A stretch of 64,000 nucleotides of DNA, from positions 124,001-188,000 of the forward strand of contig NZ_FRCP01000014.1 of assembly GCF_900142955.1 (NCBI RefSeq), written 5' to 3'. The notes beneath the pieces are model-generated. The model saw only the letters and a program-made list of their open reading frames with translations, was not told where the DNA came from and searched no databases. Each line of letters begins with the position of its first letter. Position 1 is the first letter of the stretch. The stretch is from Anaerosporobacter mobilis DSM 15930. GTDB taxonomy: Bacteria; Bacillota; Clostridia; Lachnospirales; Lachnospiraceae. The position numbers and the translations under genes were made by a program. This document shows, piece after piece, positions 1 through 8,015 of the stretch.

Positions 1-753
1 AGCAGTTACGCTACCTTTTTCATCAACAATAGCTACACTTTTCTTATTCGTTTTCCATTTGGGAGTTAGATTTGAAGATATTTTGGCACTTAGAAGATAG
101 GTTTGGCCGCGATATAGAGATAGAGTTGTTTTATTCAAAGACACTTGCGGAGATTTGACTTTCACTTTGCAAGTCTCACTAGTACCATCAGCAGATATTG
201 TAATAATGGCATCTCCAGGTTTCATACCAGTAACCAAACCGTTCTCATCAACGGTAGCGATACTTTTTTTATTAGCTTTATAGGTTACAGGAGCACCAGT
301 TGAAGTACTTGATTTTAACAAAAAGGTTTCGCCATGCTCTAACGAGATGTTTGTTTCATTCAAGGTTATTGTGGTTTTGTTGACTGTTATCTTGCAACTC
401 GATTCAGCACCTTTTATTTTGGCGGTTATTGTGACTTTGCCAGATTTTTTGGCAAGTACTTTTCCGTATGTATTAACAGATGCTATTTTTGAATCACTGC
501 TTTTCCATGTAGGAAGCGCGCCTGTGGAAGTAAGTGCAACTAGATATATGCTATCACCAATTGCAAGAGTTTCATCATAATTTGTGAGTACTATAAAAGG
601 ATAGGTGCTAAGTGAAGTGGTTTTGGCATGAATACGTTGAGTTTTCGTATAAAAGAGTGTGCTAGTGAATAATGCGAGAAGTACAAGAATAATAAGAGAT
701 TGTTTTGTACGTGCAATACAAGATTTCTTTTTTGAATTTTTGTTTGATTGCAT
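1..753 (-). CDS. Exported Big_2 (bacterial Ig-like) repeat protein, C-terminal part beyond the left edge
   Basis: I translated this by hand; it is open from an ATG at 753 down to base 1 (251 codons), so the C-terminus lies outside the window. A GGAGG box sits just upstream of the start. The N-terminus is Lys/Asn-rich, followed by a hydrophobic stretch (about residues 20-33) and a likely signal cleavage near 'IHAKTT'. Then come about three repeats of 80-90 residues with the typical Big_2 pattern (a W/Y-K-[ST]-S/N core, 'SIATVDENGLVTG', 'GxAxITI'). Such proteins are secreted or cell-surface adhesion/scaffold modules. It is divergent from the exported peptidase at 1020 and shares a palindrome with it. 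The domain family is fairly certain; the function is not, because no catalytic domain is visible in this part. Confidence 0.85.
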   Translation of the reverse strand, partial: MQSNKNSKKKSCIARTKQSLIILVLLALFTSTLFYTKTQRIHAKTTSLSTYPFIVLTNYDETLAIGDSIYLVALTSTGALPTWKSSDSKIASVNTYGKVLAKKSGKVTITAKIKGAESSCKITVNKTTITLNETNISLEHGETFLLKSSTSTGAPVTYKANKKSIATVDENGLVTGMKPGDAIITISADGTSETCKVKVKSPQVSLNKTTLSLYRGQTYLLSAKISSNLTPKWKTNKKSVAIVDEKGSVTA

Positions 754-775
754 AGAAGTTCCTCCATTCTTAAAT

Positions 776-815
776 TTAAGATTCTTAAGTTACGAGTATA
801 AAACTAAGATTCTAA
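776..815. promoter_or_regulatory. Two copies of the TAAGATTCTTA palindrome upstream of the minus-strand surface gene
   Basis: TTAAGATTCTTAA at 776-788 is a perfect palindrome around one central base. A second copy, CTAAGATTCTAA, lies at 804-815. On the minus strand the second copy sits a few bases upstream of a TATACT -10-like hexamer, as the third copy (971-983) does for the plus-strand gene. I infer operators for a shared regulator of the divergent pair. No regulator gene is adjacent, and the site matches no consensus I know. Confidence 0.4.
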
Positions 816-962
816 TAAAGTAAGAGGAATAAATGTTACGTAGAATACGTGTTGCAAACATAAGGTAAGTATATAACAGATTTGTAATTTTGACAAGTAA
901 TTGTGTTAAATTGTAAATAAACTAATAAGTTATCAAATAAGCACTACCAAGTTGTCCTGAAT

Positions 963-991
963 TTGAAATATTAAGATTCTTAGTATATAAT
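963..991 (+). promoter_or_regulatory. SigA-type promoter with the palindrome inside its spacer
   Basis: TTGAAA (963-968), a 17-base spacer and TATAAT (986-991) form a near-consensus promoter about 30 bases before the peptidase ATG. The spacer contains TTAAGATTCTTAG (971-983), the same palindrome found twice upstream of the divergent gene. A protein bound there would block or reshape the promoter. Confidence 0.65.
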
Positions 992-1019
992 GTCAATATA
1001 ACGAAGAAGGGAAAGTATA

Positions 1020-2456
1020 ATGGTGAGGAAAGTTAAGATTAGTAGAATTACGAGAGTAATTTGTACATATGGTTTGCTGACGAGTTTATCTACTTCAATA
1101 CCATCACATGCTATGAATGGAACTTTAATTAATGTGGCATCAGAACATGTGAATTCAGAGGAAAATAATACTATAGACATTAGTACGCAAGAAGATAACA
1201 AGCAAGAAGACAATAACCAAGAAAATAATAACCAAGACAATAATGTGCCGGAAAATAATCCGGATTTAGATAATCCAGATGACAATAACACGGAAGAAGT
1301 AAAGGAACCGATATATAAGGCAGTTAAGGATACGATATATGTTAAGAAACAAAGCAGTGTTTATGAAGAGCCAGATACTAGCAGTAAGAAAATTGGTACA
1401 GCGACATTATATAAGAAGTATACAAGAGTAGGTATTGGTGAGAATGGTTACGATCAGATCGAATTCGACGGGGGTATTGCATATATTGCGTCAAGTAATG
1501 TTACAACGAAAAAACCATCTGTACCAACCGATATTGTGGATATAGAAGATAAGAAGTATGATTATAATGAGATGAAAAAGGACCTAGAACAGCTGAATGT
1601 ATATTATCCAGATTATGTTACGGTGCAATCCATCGGTAAATCAAGTGATAATAGAGAAATCTATAGTGCGGTTTTAGGTAATCCAGATGCTAAGAAGCAC
1701 ATACTGATACAAGGAAGTATGCATGCAAGAGAGTATATTAATACGCAATTACTTATGTCACAACTGGAGTATTATCTAATTAGATACGAGAATGGGACAT
1801 ATAATGGAGTCTCATATAAGAAGATGTTTAATGAAGTAGCGGTTCATATTATTCCCATGGCAAATCCAGATGGTGTTACTTTAAGCCAGTATGGACTTAA
1901 TGGAATTCAAGATAAAAAGTTGGCTATGTCACTAAAAGGTATGCAAAAATCAAGTAATTTTGCAAGATGGAAAGCGAATGCAAAAGGCGTTGATTTGAAT
2001 AGGAACTTTTCTTTTGGCTGGACGAAGAAAGCTGGAGCGTCAAAAAGAGGAAGCATGAATTATGCTGGAGCTAAGGCTGAATCCGAAAAGGAAACGAAAG
2101 TCTTGGTAAAGTATACTAAAAGCATAAAAGGATTAAAGACTGTACTAAGTTATCACTCTATGGGGAATATTATCTATTGGAATTATGGACAAACAGGTAA
2201 ATTGATGTCAAAGAGTAAAGAACTTGTAAATCTTGTAAAAGATATTACTGGTTATCGTTTAGTAACGCAAAGTAGTAAAAGTATTCCATACGGTGGCTAT
2301 AGTGATTATGTAGTTAGAGAGCTTGGAATACCGGCTGTTACACTTGAGACAGGTATACTATATGCACCTGTTAACCATTCACAATTTGATACAATATGGA
2401 AACAGAACAAAACTATAATTCCTGCAGTTGTCTTGCAGGTTATAGAAGATAATTAA
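1020..2456 (+). CDS. Exported SH3-domain zinc carboxypeptidase/endopeptidase, M14 family
   Basis: 478 residues. A basic N-terminus and short hydrophobic stretch (cleavage near 'SHA-MNG') suggest export. Residues about 40-97 are a low-complexity Asn/Asp/Glu linker, about 100-165 look like a bacterial SH3 domain, and about 180-475 are a peptidase M14 domain. Visible motifs are the zinc ligands H235 and E238 in 'MHARE', the substrate-binding 'DLNRNF' stretch, the third zinc ligand H379 in 'SYHSMG', and the catalytic E443 in 'TLETG'. The catalytic set is complete. SH3b plus M14 is typical of enzymes cutting gamma-D-Glu-diaminopimelate peptides of cell wall, so peptidoglycan peptide cleavage is the likely role; the exact substrate is inference. 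The start follows a GAAGGGAAAG box. Confidence 0.85.
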   Translation: MVRKVKISRITRVICTYGLLTSLSTSIPSHAMNGTLINVASEHVNSEENNTIDISTQEDNKQEDNNQENNNQDNNVPENNPDLDNPDDNNTEEVKEPIYKAVKDTIYVKKQSSVYEEPDTSSKKIGTATLYKKYTRVGIGENGYDQIEFDGGIAYIASSNVTTKKPSVPTDIVDIEDKKYDYNEMKKDLEQLNVYYPDYVTVQSIGKSSDNREIYSAVLGNPDAKKHILIQGSMHAREYINTQLLMSQLEYYLIRYENGTYNGVSYKKMFNEVAVHIIPMANPDGVTLSQYGLNGIQDKKLAMSLKGMQKSSNFARWKANAKGVDLNRNFSFGWTKKAGASKRGSMNYAGAKAESEKETKVLVKYTKSIKGLKTVLSYHSMGNIIYWNYGQTGKLMSKSKELVNLVKDITGYRLVTQSSKSIPYGGYSDYVVRELGIPAVTLETGILYAPVNHSQFDTIWKQNKTIIPAVVLQVIEDN

Positions 2457-2480
2457 TGATTTATTATACTGGAGGAAAAA

Positions 2481-3053
2481 ATGCAAGTAAAGAATATTAA
2501 CACGGAACAACTTATCAATTTATATGAAAATCATCTAGAACATGATTTTCCAAAGAGCGAATTGAAGTCATTATCAATGCTCCAATCCTATATGGAACAA
2601 GGAATCTATACAATCTATGGCTTGTATGAAGGAGAGGAATTATTAGCATATGCTATGTTTATGCATAATAAGGACAGTGGTTTTCAATTGTTAGATTATT
2701 TCGCAAGTAATCGTAAGTATAGAAGTAAAGGATATGGTTCAGCATTATTAGAGCTTCTTAAGAAGGAAGATACAATTTCAGAAGGCTACATTATTGAAGT
2801 AGAAACAGTACGAACAGCTAAGAATGAGGAAGAGAAGATACAAAGAACGCGAAGAATTGCCTTTTATGAGAAGAATGGTCTTAGAAAAACAGCAATACGG
2901 GCTAGCGTCTATGGTGTAGAATTTGACATATTATATCTACCTCTTCGCTGGGATGGAGATGACACACATCTATGTGAAGAACTAAAATCCTTATATCTAC
3001 AGATGTTTGGTGAAGAAAGATATAGAGTTCATACTACAATCGAGTTGTTATAA
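2481..3053 (+). CDS. GNAT-family N-acetyltransferase
   Basis: 190 residues, preceded by GGAGGAAAA. The central part carries the GNAT acetyl-CoA loop as 'RKYRSKGYGSALL' (Q/RxxGxG/A type), preceded by strands typical of motif D/A, and followed by 'RRIAFYEKNGLRKT', the usual 'AxxFYxKxGF' motif B. It lies 24 bases after the exported peptidase and may be co-transcribed with it. The substrate cannot be read from sequence; small-molecule or antibiotic acetylation are both possible. Confidence 0.8.
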   Translation: MQVKNINTEQLINLYENHLEHDFPKSELKSLSMLQSYMEQGIYTIYGLYEGEELLAYAMFMHNKDSGFQLLDYFASNRKYRSKGYGSALLELLKKEDTISEGYIIEVETVRTAKNEEEKIQRTRRIAFYEKNGLRKTAIRASVYGVEFDILYLPLRWDGDDTHLCEELKSLYLQMFGEERYRVHTTIELL

Positions 3054-3125
3054 AATTCTAATTATTAAGTTGCCAAACGTTTTCTCATGGGCTCTGAATA
3101 GTTACCAACAAATTCATACTATGGT

Positions 3126-3154
3126 TTGATGATTGGTTATGAGTATGTTATAAT
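3126..3154 (+). promoter_or_regulatory. SigA promoter for the nudix-pyrC-pyrF unit
   Basis: TTGATG (3126-3131), 17 bases, TATAAT (3149-3154). Its position decides the downstream start: a coding region opening at 3126 would overlap the promoter, so the ATG at 3186, which has AAGGAGG at 3171-3177, is preferred. Confidence 0.65.
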
Positions 3155-3185
3155 AGCTAAGAAAAGACTTAAGGAGGATGTTGGG

Positions 3186-3584
3186 ATGGATAAATATCGA
3201 ATTATTGTTAAGGGAATAGTAAAAAGTCTAGACAAATATCTTATTGTTGAAAAATGGTTTGATGATCGAATTCAAGATCCATATCAATGGGGATTTATAG
3301 ATGGTGCAATCAATTTTGGCGAATCACCTGATCGTGCAGTTGTTCGAATTATCGCGGAAGATACAGGATTATGCGTTCAGATTGATCGCGTGCTATATAC
3401 GTGGTCTTTTATGGCTGGGGATACGTGTACCATTGGTATTAGTTATCTATGTTTAACTGGTATGGAAGATGTATTATTGTCAGAAGAACTACATAATTAT
3501 AGATGGATTACCAAAGATGAATTCGAACAGTATATTGATAATCAAGATGTTCTCAATGATATAGAGTGCGCTGGCTTAGAGTAG
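3186..3584 (+). CDS. Nudix-fold protein with a degenerate Nudix box
   Basis: 132 residues from the ATG at 3186. The region 'GAINFGESPDRAVVRIIAED' followed by TGL aligns with the Nudix signature GX5EX7REUXEEXGU, but the first catalytic Glu of 'RE' is Ile and the second 'EE' is 'ED'. The overall Nudix order is kept, including a C-terminal 'YRWITKDEFEQY' resembling the usual 'WxxxDEL' tail. Hydrolase activity may be weak, altered or lost, so a regulatory or binding role is possible. It is 29 bases before pyrC and probably in the same transcript, which could link it to nucleotide metabolism. That link is inference. Confidence 0.7.
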   Translation: MDKYRIIVKGIVKSLDKYLIVEKWFDDRIQDPYQWGFIDGAINFGESPDRAVVRIIAEDTGLCVQIDRVLYTWSFMAGDTCTIGISYLCLTGMEDVLLSEELHNYRWITKDEFEQYIDNQDVLNDIECAGLE

Positions 3585-3613
3585 CTTGTTGTTAATATAG
3601 AAAGGTGGTTCCT

Positions 3614-4888
3614 TTGAAGACACTAATTAAGAATGGGTATGTAATTGACCCTGCGACAGATAAAGAAGAAATTTGCGATATTCTAATTGTAGATAATTGT
3701 ATTGCCCAGATTGGACAGAAGATAACAAAAGAGGCCGACCAAATTATCGATGCAACTGATTGTTATGTTATGCCAGGATTTATTGATCTACATGTTCATC
3801 TAAGAGAACCAGGTTTTGAGTACAAAGAAACTATCGAATCTGGTGCATTAGCAGCAGCACATGGCGGTTTTACAAGTATTTGCCCAATGCCTAACACAAA
3901 TCCTGTTATAGATAGTAAGGAGACGGTAGCTTATCTTAATGACAAATCTAAGAAAGAAGCAGTAGTTAATGTATTACCAGTTGGTGCTGTAACAATTGGA
4001 CAAACTGGCAAGGAACTAGCAGATATTACTGGTATGGCTAAAGAAGGTATCGTTGCAATAAGTGAAGATGGTAAATCTGTAATGGATACTGCCTTATATA
4101 AGAAAGCCATGGCTATTGCAAAAGAAGAAGGAATCGTTGTACTTGCTCACTGCGAAGACAAGAGTCTCGTACAAGGCGGAGTTATGAATGCTGGTAAGAA
4201 GGCAAATGAGTTAGGAATGCCAGGAATTACGAATGCAGTTGAAGATGTCATTGCCGCTAGAGATATACTAATGGCAAAAGAAACTGGTGTTAAGTTACAT
4301 CTATGCCATTGTTCTACAAAAGATAGTGCGTGGATGGTAGGGAAAGCGAAAGAACAAGGATTGCCAGTAACGGCCGAAGTTTGCCCACATCATTTTGCTT
4401 TGACGGATGAAGATATTGTGGAAGATGATGCAAATTATAAGATGAATCCACCATTAAGAAGTAAAGAAGATGTGCAAGCACTTAAAGAAGCATTACGTGA
4501 CAATATTATTGATGTAATTGCAACCGATCATGCACCTCATAGTGAAGAAGAGAAGAAAAAATCTATAAAAGAAGCACCTTTTGGCATTGTTGGTTTAGAA
4601 ACTGCTTTTGCATTAACAATGACGGAGCTTGTTAAGACTGGATATCTTACTCCAAGACAACTTGTTGAGAAGATGAGCTACAACCCAGCGAAAGTACTTG
4701 GAATTAACAAAGGAACATTAAAGGAAGGAGCAATTGCTGATATTGTAATTGCCAATCCAAATGAAGAATATACAATAGATACGAAAGATTTTGTTTCAAA
4801 AGGCAAGAATACACCATTCCAAGGCAAGAAAGTATATGGAAAGATTTTGTATACTCTAGTTGATGGTCAAGTTGTTTATCAAGCATAG
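3614..4888 (+). CDS. pyrC: Dihydroorotase, class I
   Basis: 424 residues from a TTG at 3614, chosen because AAAGGTGG (3601-3608) is well spaced and the family starts near 'KTLIKNGYVIDP'. A GTG at 3605 would overlap that box. It catalyses cyclisation of carbamoyl-aspartate to dihydroorotate in pyrimidine synthesis, in the cytoplasm. Zinc-site motifs are present: 'HVHLREPG' (H60, H62), the metal-binding Lys/Asp region of class I enzymes 'ISEDGKS', 'HCEDK', 'HLCHCST', and 'DHAPH' with the catalytic D305. Length and motifs are normal for the class I (PyrC/AllB-like) form. pyrF follows 24 bases later, so the two form a pyrimidine operon without the other pyr genes here. Confidence 0.95.
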   Translation: MKTLIKNGYVIDPATDKEEICDILIVDNCIAQIGQKITKEADQIIDATDCYVMPGFIDLHVHLREPGFEYKETIESGALAAAHGGFTSICPMPNTNPVIDSKETVAYLNDKSKKEAVVNVLPVGAVTIGQTGKELADITGMAKEGIVAISEDGKSVMDTALYKKAMAIAKEEGIVVLAHCEDKSLVQGGVMNAGKKANELGMPGITNAVEDVIAARDILMAKETGVKLHLCHCSTKDSAWMVGKAKEQGLPVTAEVCPHHFALTDEDIVEDDANYKMNPPLRSKEDVQALKEALRDNIIDVIATDHAPHSEEEKKKSIKEAPFGIVGLETAFALTMTELVKTGYLTPRQLVEKMSYNPAKVLGINKGTLKEGAIADIVIANPNEEYTIDTKDFVSKGKNTPFQGKKVYGKILYTLVDGQVVYQA

Positions 4889-4912
4889 GATAGGAAAGGG
4901 GAATTTTTAACC

Positions 4913-5830
4913 ATGATTAACAAGTTAATTAACAGAATTGAAAACTTAGGAGCACCGATTGTAGTAGGTTTGGACCCGATGTTAGGGTACATACCGGAGT
5001 GTGTGAAAGCGAAAGCATTTGCTGAAAAAGGGGAAACCTTAGAAGGAGCAGCAGAAGCGATTTGGCAATTCAATAAAGCAATAGTTGATGCAACACATGA
5101 TTTAATTCCAGCAGTAAAACCTCAGATTGCTATGTATGAACAATTTGGAATCGAAGGACTCAAAGTTTTCAAGCAAACCGTAGAGTACTGTAAAGAAAAA
5201 GGTCTTATTGTAATCGGAGATGTAAAACGTGGTGACATTGGTTCAACTTCAGAAGCATATGCTGTTGGTCATCTTGGAAAAGTTACAGTTGGACAAAACT
5301 CTTTCTATGGATTTGATGAAGATTTCGTTACAGTAAATCCATACCTAGGCTCAGATGGTATCGATCCGTTTATTAAAGTGTGTAAAGAAGAAAACAAAGG
5401 GTTATTCATTCTTGTTAAGACATCGAACAAATCAAGTGGAGAATTCCAAGATCAACTTGTTAATGGAAGACCACTTTATGAATTAGTTGGTGAGAAAGTT
5501 GCAAGCTGGGGAGAATCTCATATGGGAGATGCTTATAGCTACGTTGGAGCAGTAGTTGGCGCAACCTATCCAGAGATGGGCAAGATCTTACGTAAAATCA
5601 TGCCTAAGACATATATCTTAGTTCCAGGTTATGGTGCTCAGGGTGGCAAAGCTGCTGATTTGGCTCCTTACTTTAATAAAGATGGATTAGGAGCGATCAT
5701 CAATTCATCTCGTGGTATTATAGCTGCATACAAGCAACCTGGATATGAGAAATACGGTGAAGAGGCATACGCAGATGCATCGAGACAAGCAGTTATAGAT
5801 ATGATTACTGATATTAAATCAGCAATCTAA
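4913..5830 (+). CDS. pyrF: Orotidine 5'-phosphate decarboxylase, long (type 2) form
   Basis: 305 residues, the length of the subfamily-2 enzymes rather than the 230-residue Bacillus form. It decarboxylates OMP to UMP. The signature 'GDVKRGDIGSTSEAY' contains the catalytic Asp-x-Lys-x-x-Asp array (K105). 'VGLDPML' near the N-terminus and 'VPGYGAQGG' near the C-terminus match substrate and phosphate-binding loops. AGGAAAGGGG precedes the ATG. A strong terminator follows at 5871, which closes the pyrimidine unit. Confidence 0.95.
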   Translation: MINKLINRIENLGAPIVVGLDPMLGYIPECVKAKAFAEKGETLEGAAEAIWQFNKAIVDATHDLIPAVKPQIAMYEQFGIEGLKVFKQTVEYCKEKGLIVIGDVKRGDIGSTSEAYAVGHLGKVTVGQNSFYGFDEDFVTVNPYLGSDGIDPFIKVCKEENKGLFILVKTSNKSSGEFQDQLVNGRPLYELVGEKVASWGESHMGDAYSYVGAVVGATYPEMGKILRKIMPKTYILVPGYGAQGGKAADLAPYFNKDGLGAIINSSRGIIAAYKQPGYEKYGEEAYADASRQAVIDMITDIKSAI

Positions 5831-5870
5831 ATTAAAATATGTAATCTCTAAAAAAATATCAATAAGATGA

Positions 5871-5913
5871 AGGCCTGTTTTAAGCGAGTAAGCTTGAAAC
5901 AGGCCTTTTTCTC
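5871..5913 (+). terminator. Rho-independent terminator after pyrF
   Basis: AGGCCTGTTTTAAGC pairs with GCTTGAAACAGGCCT (15 pairs including one G-U, 6-base loop), followed by TTTTTCTC. Confidence 0.9.
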
Positions 5914-5943
5914 AGCAATAGCAAAAAGTAGCAATATTGTTTT

Positions 5944-5962
5944 GATAATGATTATCATTTTC
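5944..5962. promoter_or_regulatory. Fur box
   Basis: GATAATGATTATCATTTTC matches the classical 19-base Fur consensus GATAATGATAATCATTATC at 17 of 19 positions. It lies just upstream of the promoter for the siderophore transporter genes, which fits iron-dependent repression. Confidence 0.85.
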
Positions 5963-5966
5963 TATA

Positions 5967-5995
5967 TTGACGTATCAATATTCTTGTGTTAACAT
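5967..5995 (+). promoter_or_regulatory. Promoter of the siderophore importer operon
   Basis: TTGACG (5967-5972), 17 bases, TAACAT (5990-5995), about 55 bases before the first permease ATG. The Fur box ends four bases before the -35, so bound Fur would exclude polymerase. Confidence 0.55.
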
Positions 5996-6049
5996 ACTAA
6001 AACAGTTAGTTAATACTAACTATCACACAAAGTGAAACAGGAGATAGAT

Positions 6050-7030
6050 ATGATTAACAAAATGAAACGCATTCTGCTACATAGAATTTCATGGATTGTC
6101 GTACTGATAATATTATCCATAATTTCCATCATGATAGGTGTGAAAGATTTTAGTTTACGAGGTATATTCACTGGTAATGCTGATGACGTTAATCTTGTAT
6201 TAATTAGTAGATTACCAAGACTGATAAGTATCATTGTAACTGGTGCAAGCTTAAGTGTGGCAGGATTAATTATGCAGACCATAACCAATAACAAATTTGT
6301 TTCTCCGTCTACTGCAGGTACAATGGAGTGGTGCAAGTTTGGGGTGATGATAGCCATATTGTTATTTGGTGGTAGAAGTTCTCTAGTTAAGATGGGAGTC
6401 GCTTTTATCTGTGCTCTATTTGGAACTTTATTATTTATGAAGTTACTTACAAAACTACAATTTACAAACGCTATTATAGTACCTTTAGTTGGTATGATGA
6501 TGGGAAATGTTGTCGGCTCTATCACTAGTTTTTTCGCTTACAAATATGACATCATGCAAAATATGTCTTCATGGTTACAAGGAAATTTTTCTTTGATAAT
6601 TAAAGGCAGATATGAATTGTTGTATATAGGAATACCATTCTTTATTATCGCCTATGTATATGCCAATAAATTTACCATTGCAGGTATGGGAGAAAGCTTC
6701 TCACAAAACCTAGGGCTTAATCATAAAAGGATAGTTATGGGTGGTATGGTAATTGTCGCTTTTATTACATCAACTGTTGTAGTAACAGTTGGAAGCATTC
6801 CTTTTTTAGGGTTAATTATTCCGAATATTGTCGCCATTTATAAGGGAGATAATATTAAAAACACTCTTTTTGATATTGCCATATTAGGTTCTATCTTTAT
6901 ATTGGTATGTGATATTTTAGGTAGAATAATTATTTACCCATATGAAGTCTCCATCAGTGTTGTAGTGAGTGTTGTGGGAAGTATCATATTCTTAGTAATA
7001 CTGTTTTGGAGGAATAAGCATGCTAGATAA
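6050..7030 (+). CDS. yclN: Siderophore ABC importer permease, YclN type (FecCD family)
   Basis: 326 residues from the ATG at 6050, which has AGGAG at the right distance; an upstream GTG at 6032 would overlap that box. It is hydrophobic throughout with about nine membrane segments. The stretches 'SRLPRLISI', 'NNKFVSPSTAGTMEW', 'SSWLQGNFSLI' and 'FLGLIIPNIV' match what I remember of Bacillus YclN, the petrobactin permease subunit. It forms a heterodimeric membrane channel with the next gene, whose start it overlaps by 11 bases. It carries ferric siderophore, probably catecholate type, into the cytoplasm; the exact ligand is inference. Regulated by the upstream Fur box. Confidence 0.88.
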   Translation: MINKMKRILLHRISWIVVLIILSIISIMIGVKDFSLRGIFTGNADDVNLVLISRLPRLISIIVTGASLSVAGLIMQTITNNKFVSPSTAGTMEWCKFGVMIAILLFGGRSSLVKMGVAFICALFGTLLFMKLLTKLQFTNAIIVPLVGMMMGNVVGSITSFFAYKYDIMQNMSSWLQGNFSLIIKGRYELLYIGIPFFIIAYVYANKFTIAGMGESFSQNLGLNHKRIVMGGMVIVAFITSTVVVTVGSIPFLGLIIPNIVAIYKGDNIKNTLFDIAILGSIFILVCDILGRIIIYPYEVSISVVVSVVGSIIFLVILFWRNKHAR

Positions 7031-7997
7031 ACTTACGGATAGGAAAAGAAAAACTAAATTAGCTATATTAATTTTAGTATTTATGACATTGTGTTTTGCA
7101 GCAATATTTCTTTTCGTGGGATTAACCGAAAAGAATATACATTTTTATTTGCCAAGACGTCTAGAAAGAGTAGGGGCAGTACTTTTGGTTAGTTATTGTA
7201 TTGGCTCATCCTCGGTAGTGTTTCAAACTATAACCAATAATCGGATTTTAACTCCAAGTGTAATGGGACTAGATTCCTTATATATGTTTATTCAAACAGT
7301 TGTCGTATTTTTCTTTGGATCAAGGCAAATTGCAATGATGACAGGTCAAGTTAATTTCTTGATTTCTGTTGGTGCGATGGTGTTTGCATCTTGGGTACTC
7401 TTTTTCTTGCTGTTTAAAGGTGAAGGTAAAAATGTCTATTTTCTAGTACTTGCTGGTATGATACTTGGTAGTTTTTTTAGTGGTCTATCAACCTTTATGC
7501 AAGTTCTATTAGACCCAAACGAATTTTTGGTTCTGCAAGGTAAGATGTTTGCAAGCTTTAGTAATATTAACAACGATTTATTAGGATTATGTGTCTTGAT
7601 TGTAGGTATTTGTATTCTAATTACAATAAAAGATTATTCCTCGCTTGATGTTCTATCCTTAGGCGTAGATCATGGAATTAATCTGGGGATATCCTATAAA
7701 GGTTTGGTACTAAGGAATTTAATGGTTATTTCTGTTTTGATATCCGTTTCAACAGTGCTTGTGGGACCGATTACCTTCTTAGGAATTCTACTCGTTAGTC
7801 TAGCAAGACAAATAGTACCTACCTATAAACACTCAATCTTAATAACTGTTTCAACCTTGTTAGGATGTCTTTCATTACTTGGTGGACTATTAATGATTGA
7901 ACGTATCTTTAAGTATGAGACCACCATAAGTGTAGTAATTAATTTTGTTGGAGGAATATATTTTATATACTTAATGTTAAAGGAAAGTAAGAAGTAA
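7020..7997 (+). CDS. yclO: Siderophore ABC importer permease, YclO type (FecCD family)
   Basis: 325 residues, ATG at 7020 behind GGAGGAATAAGC, overlapping the previous gene by 11 bases (translational coupling). About nine membrane segments. 'RLERVGAVLLV', 'QTITNNRILTPSVMGLDSLY' and the coupling-helix region 'GPITFLGILLVSLAR' match the second permease of YclNOPQ/CeuBC-type importers. The pair with YclN and the ATPase that follows gives a complete transmembrane unit. Confidence 0.87.
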   Translation: MLDKLTDRKRKTKLAILILVFMTLCFAAIFLFVGLTEKNIHFYLPRRLERVGAVLLVSYCIGSSSVVFQTITNNRILTPSVMGLDSLYMFIQTVVVFFFGSRQIAMMTGQVNFLISVGAMVFASWVLFFLLFKGEGKNVYFLVLAGMILGSFFSGLSTFMQVLLDPNEFLVLQGKMFASFSNINNDLLGLCVLIVGICILITIKDYSSLDVLSLGVDHGINLGISYKGLVLRNLMVISVLISVSTVLVGPITFLGILLVSLARQIVPTYKHSILITVSTLLGCLSLLGGLLMIERIFKYETTISVVINFVGGIYFIYLMLKESKK

Positions 7998-8015
7998 TAA
8001 AGAGCAGGTGAAAGT

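Noticed and set aside
3126..3185. Longer N-terminus for the Nudix-like protein
   Set aside because: This stretch contains the promoter TTGATG-N17-TATAAT and the ribosome binding site for the ATG at 3186.
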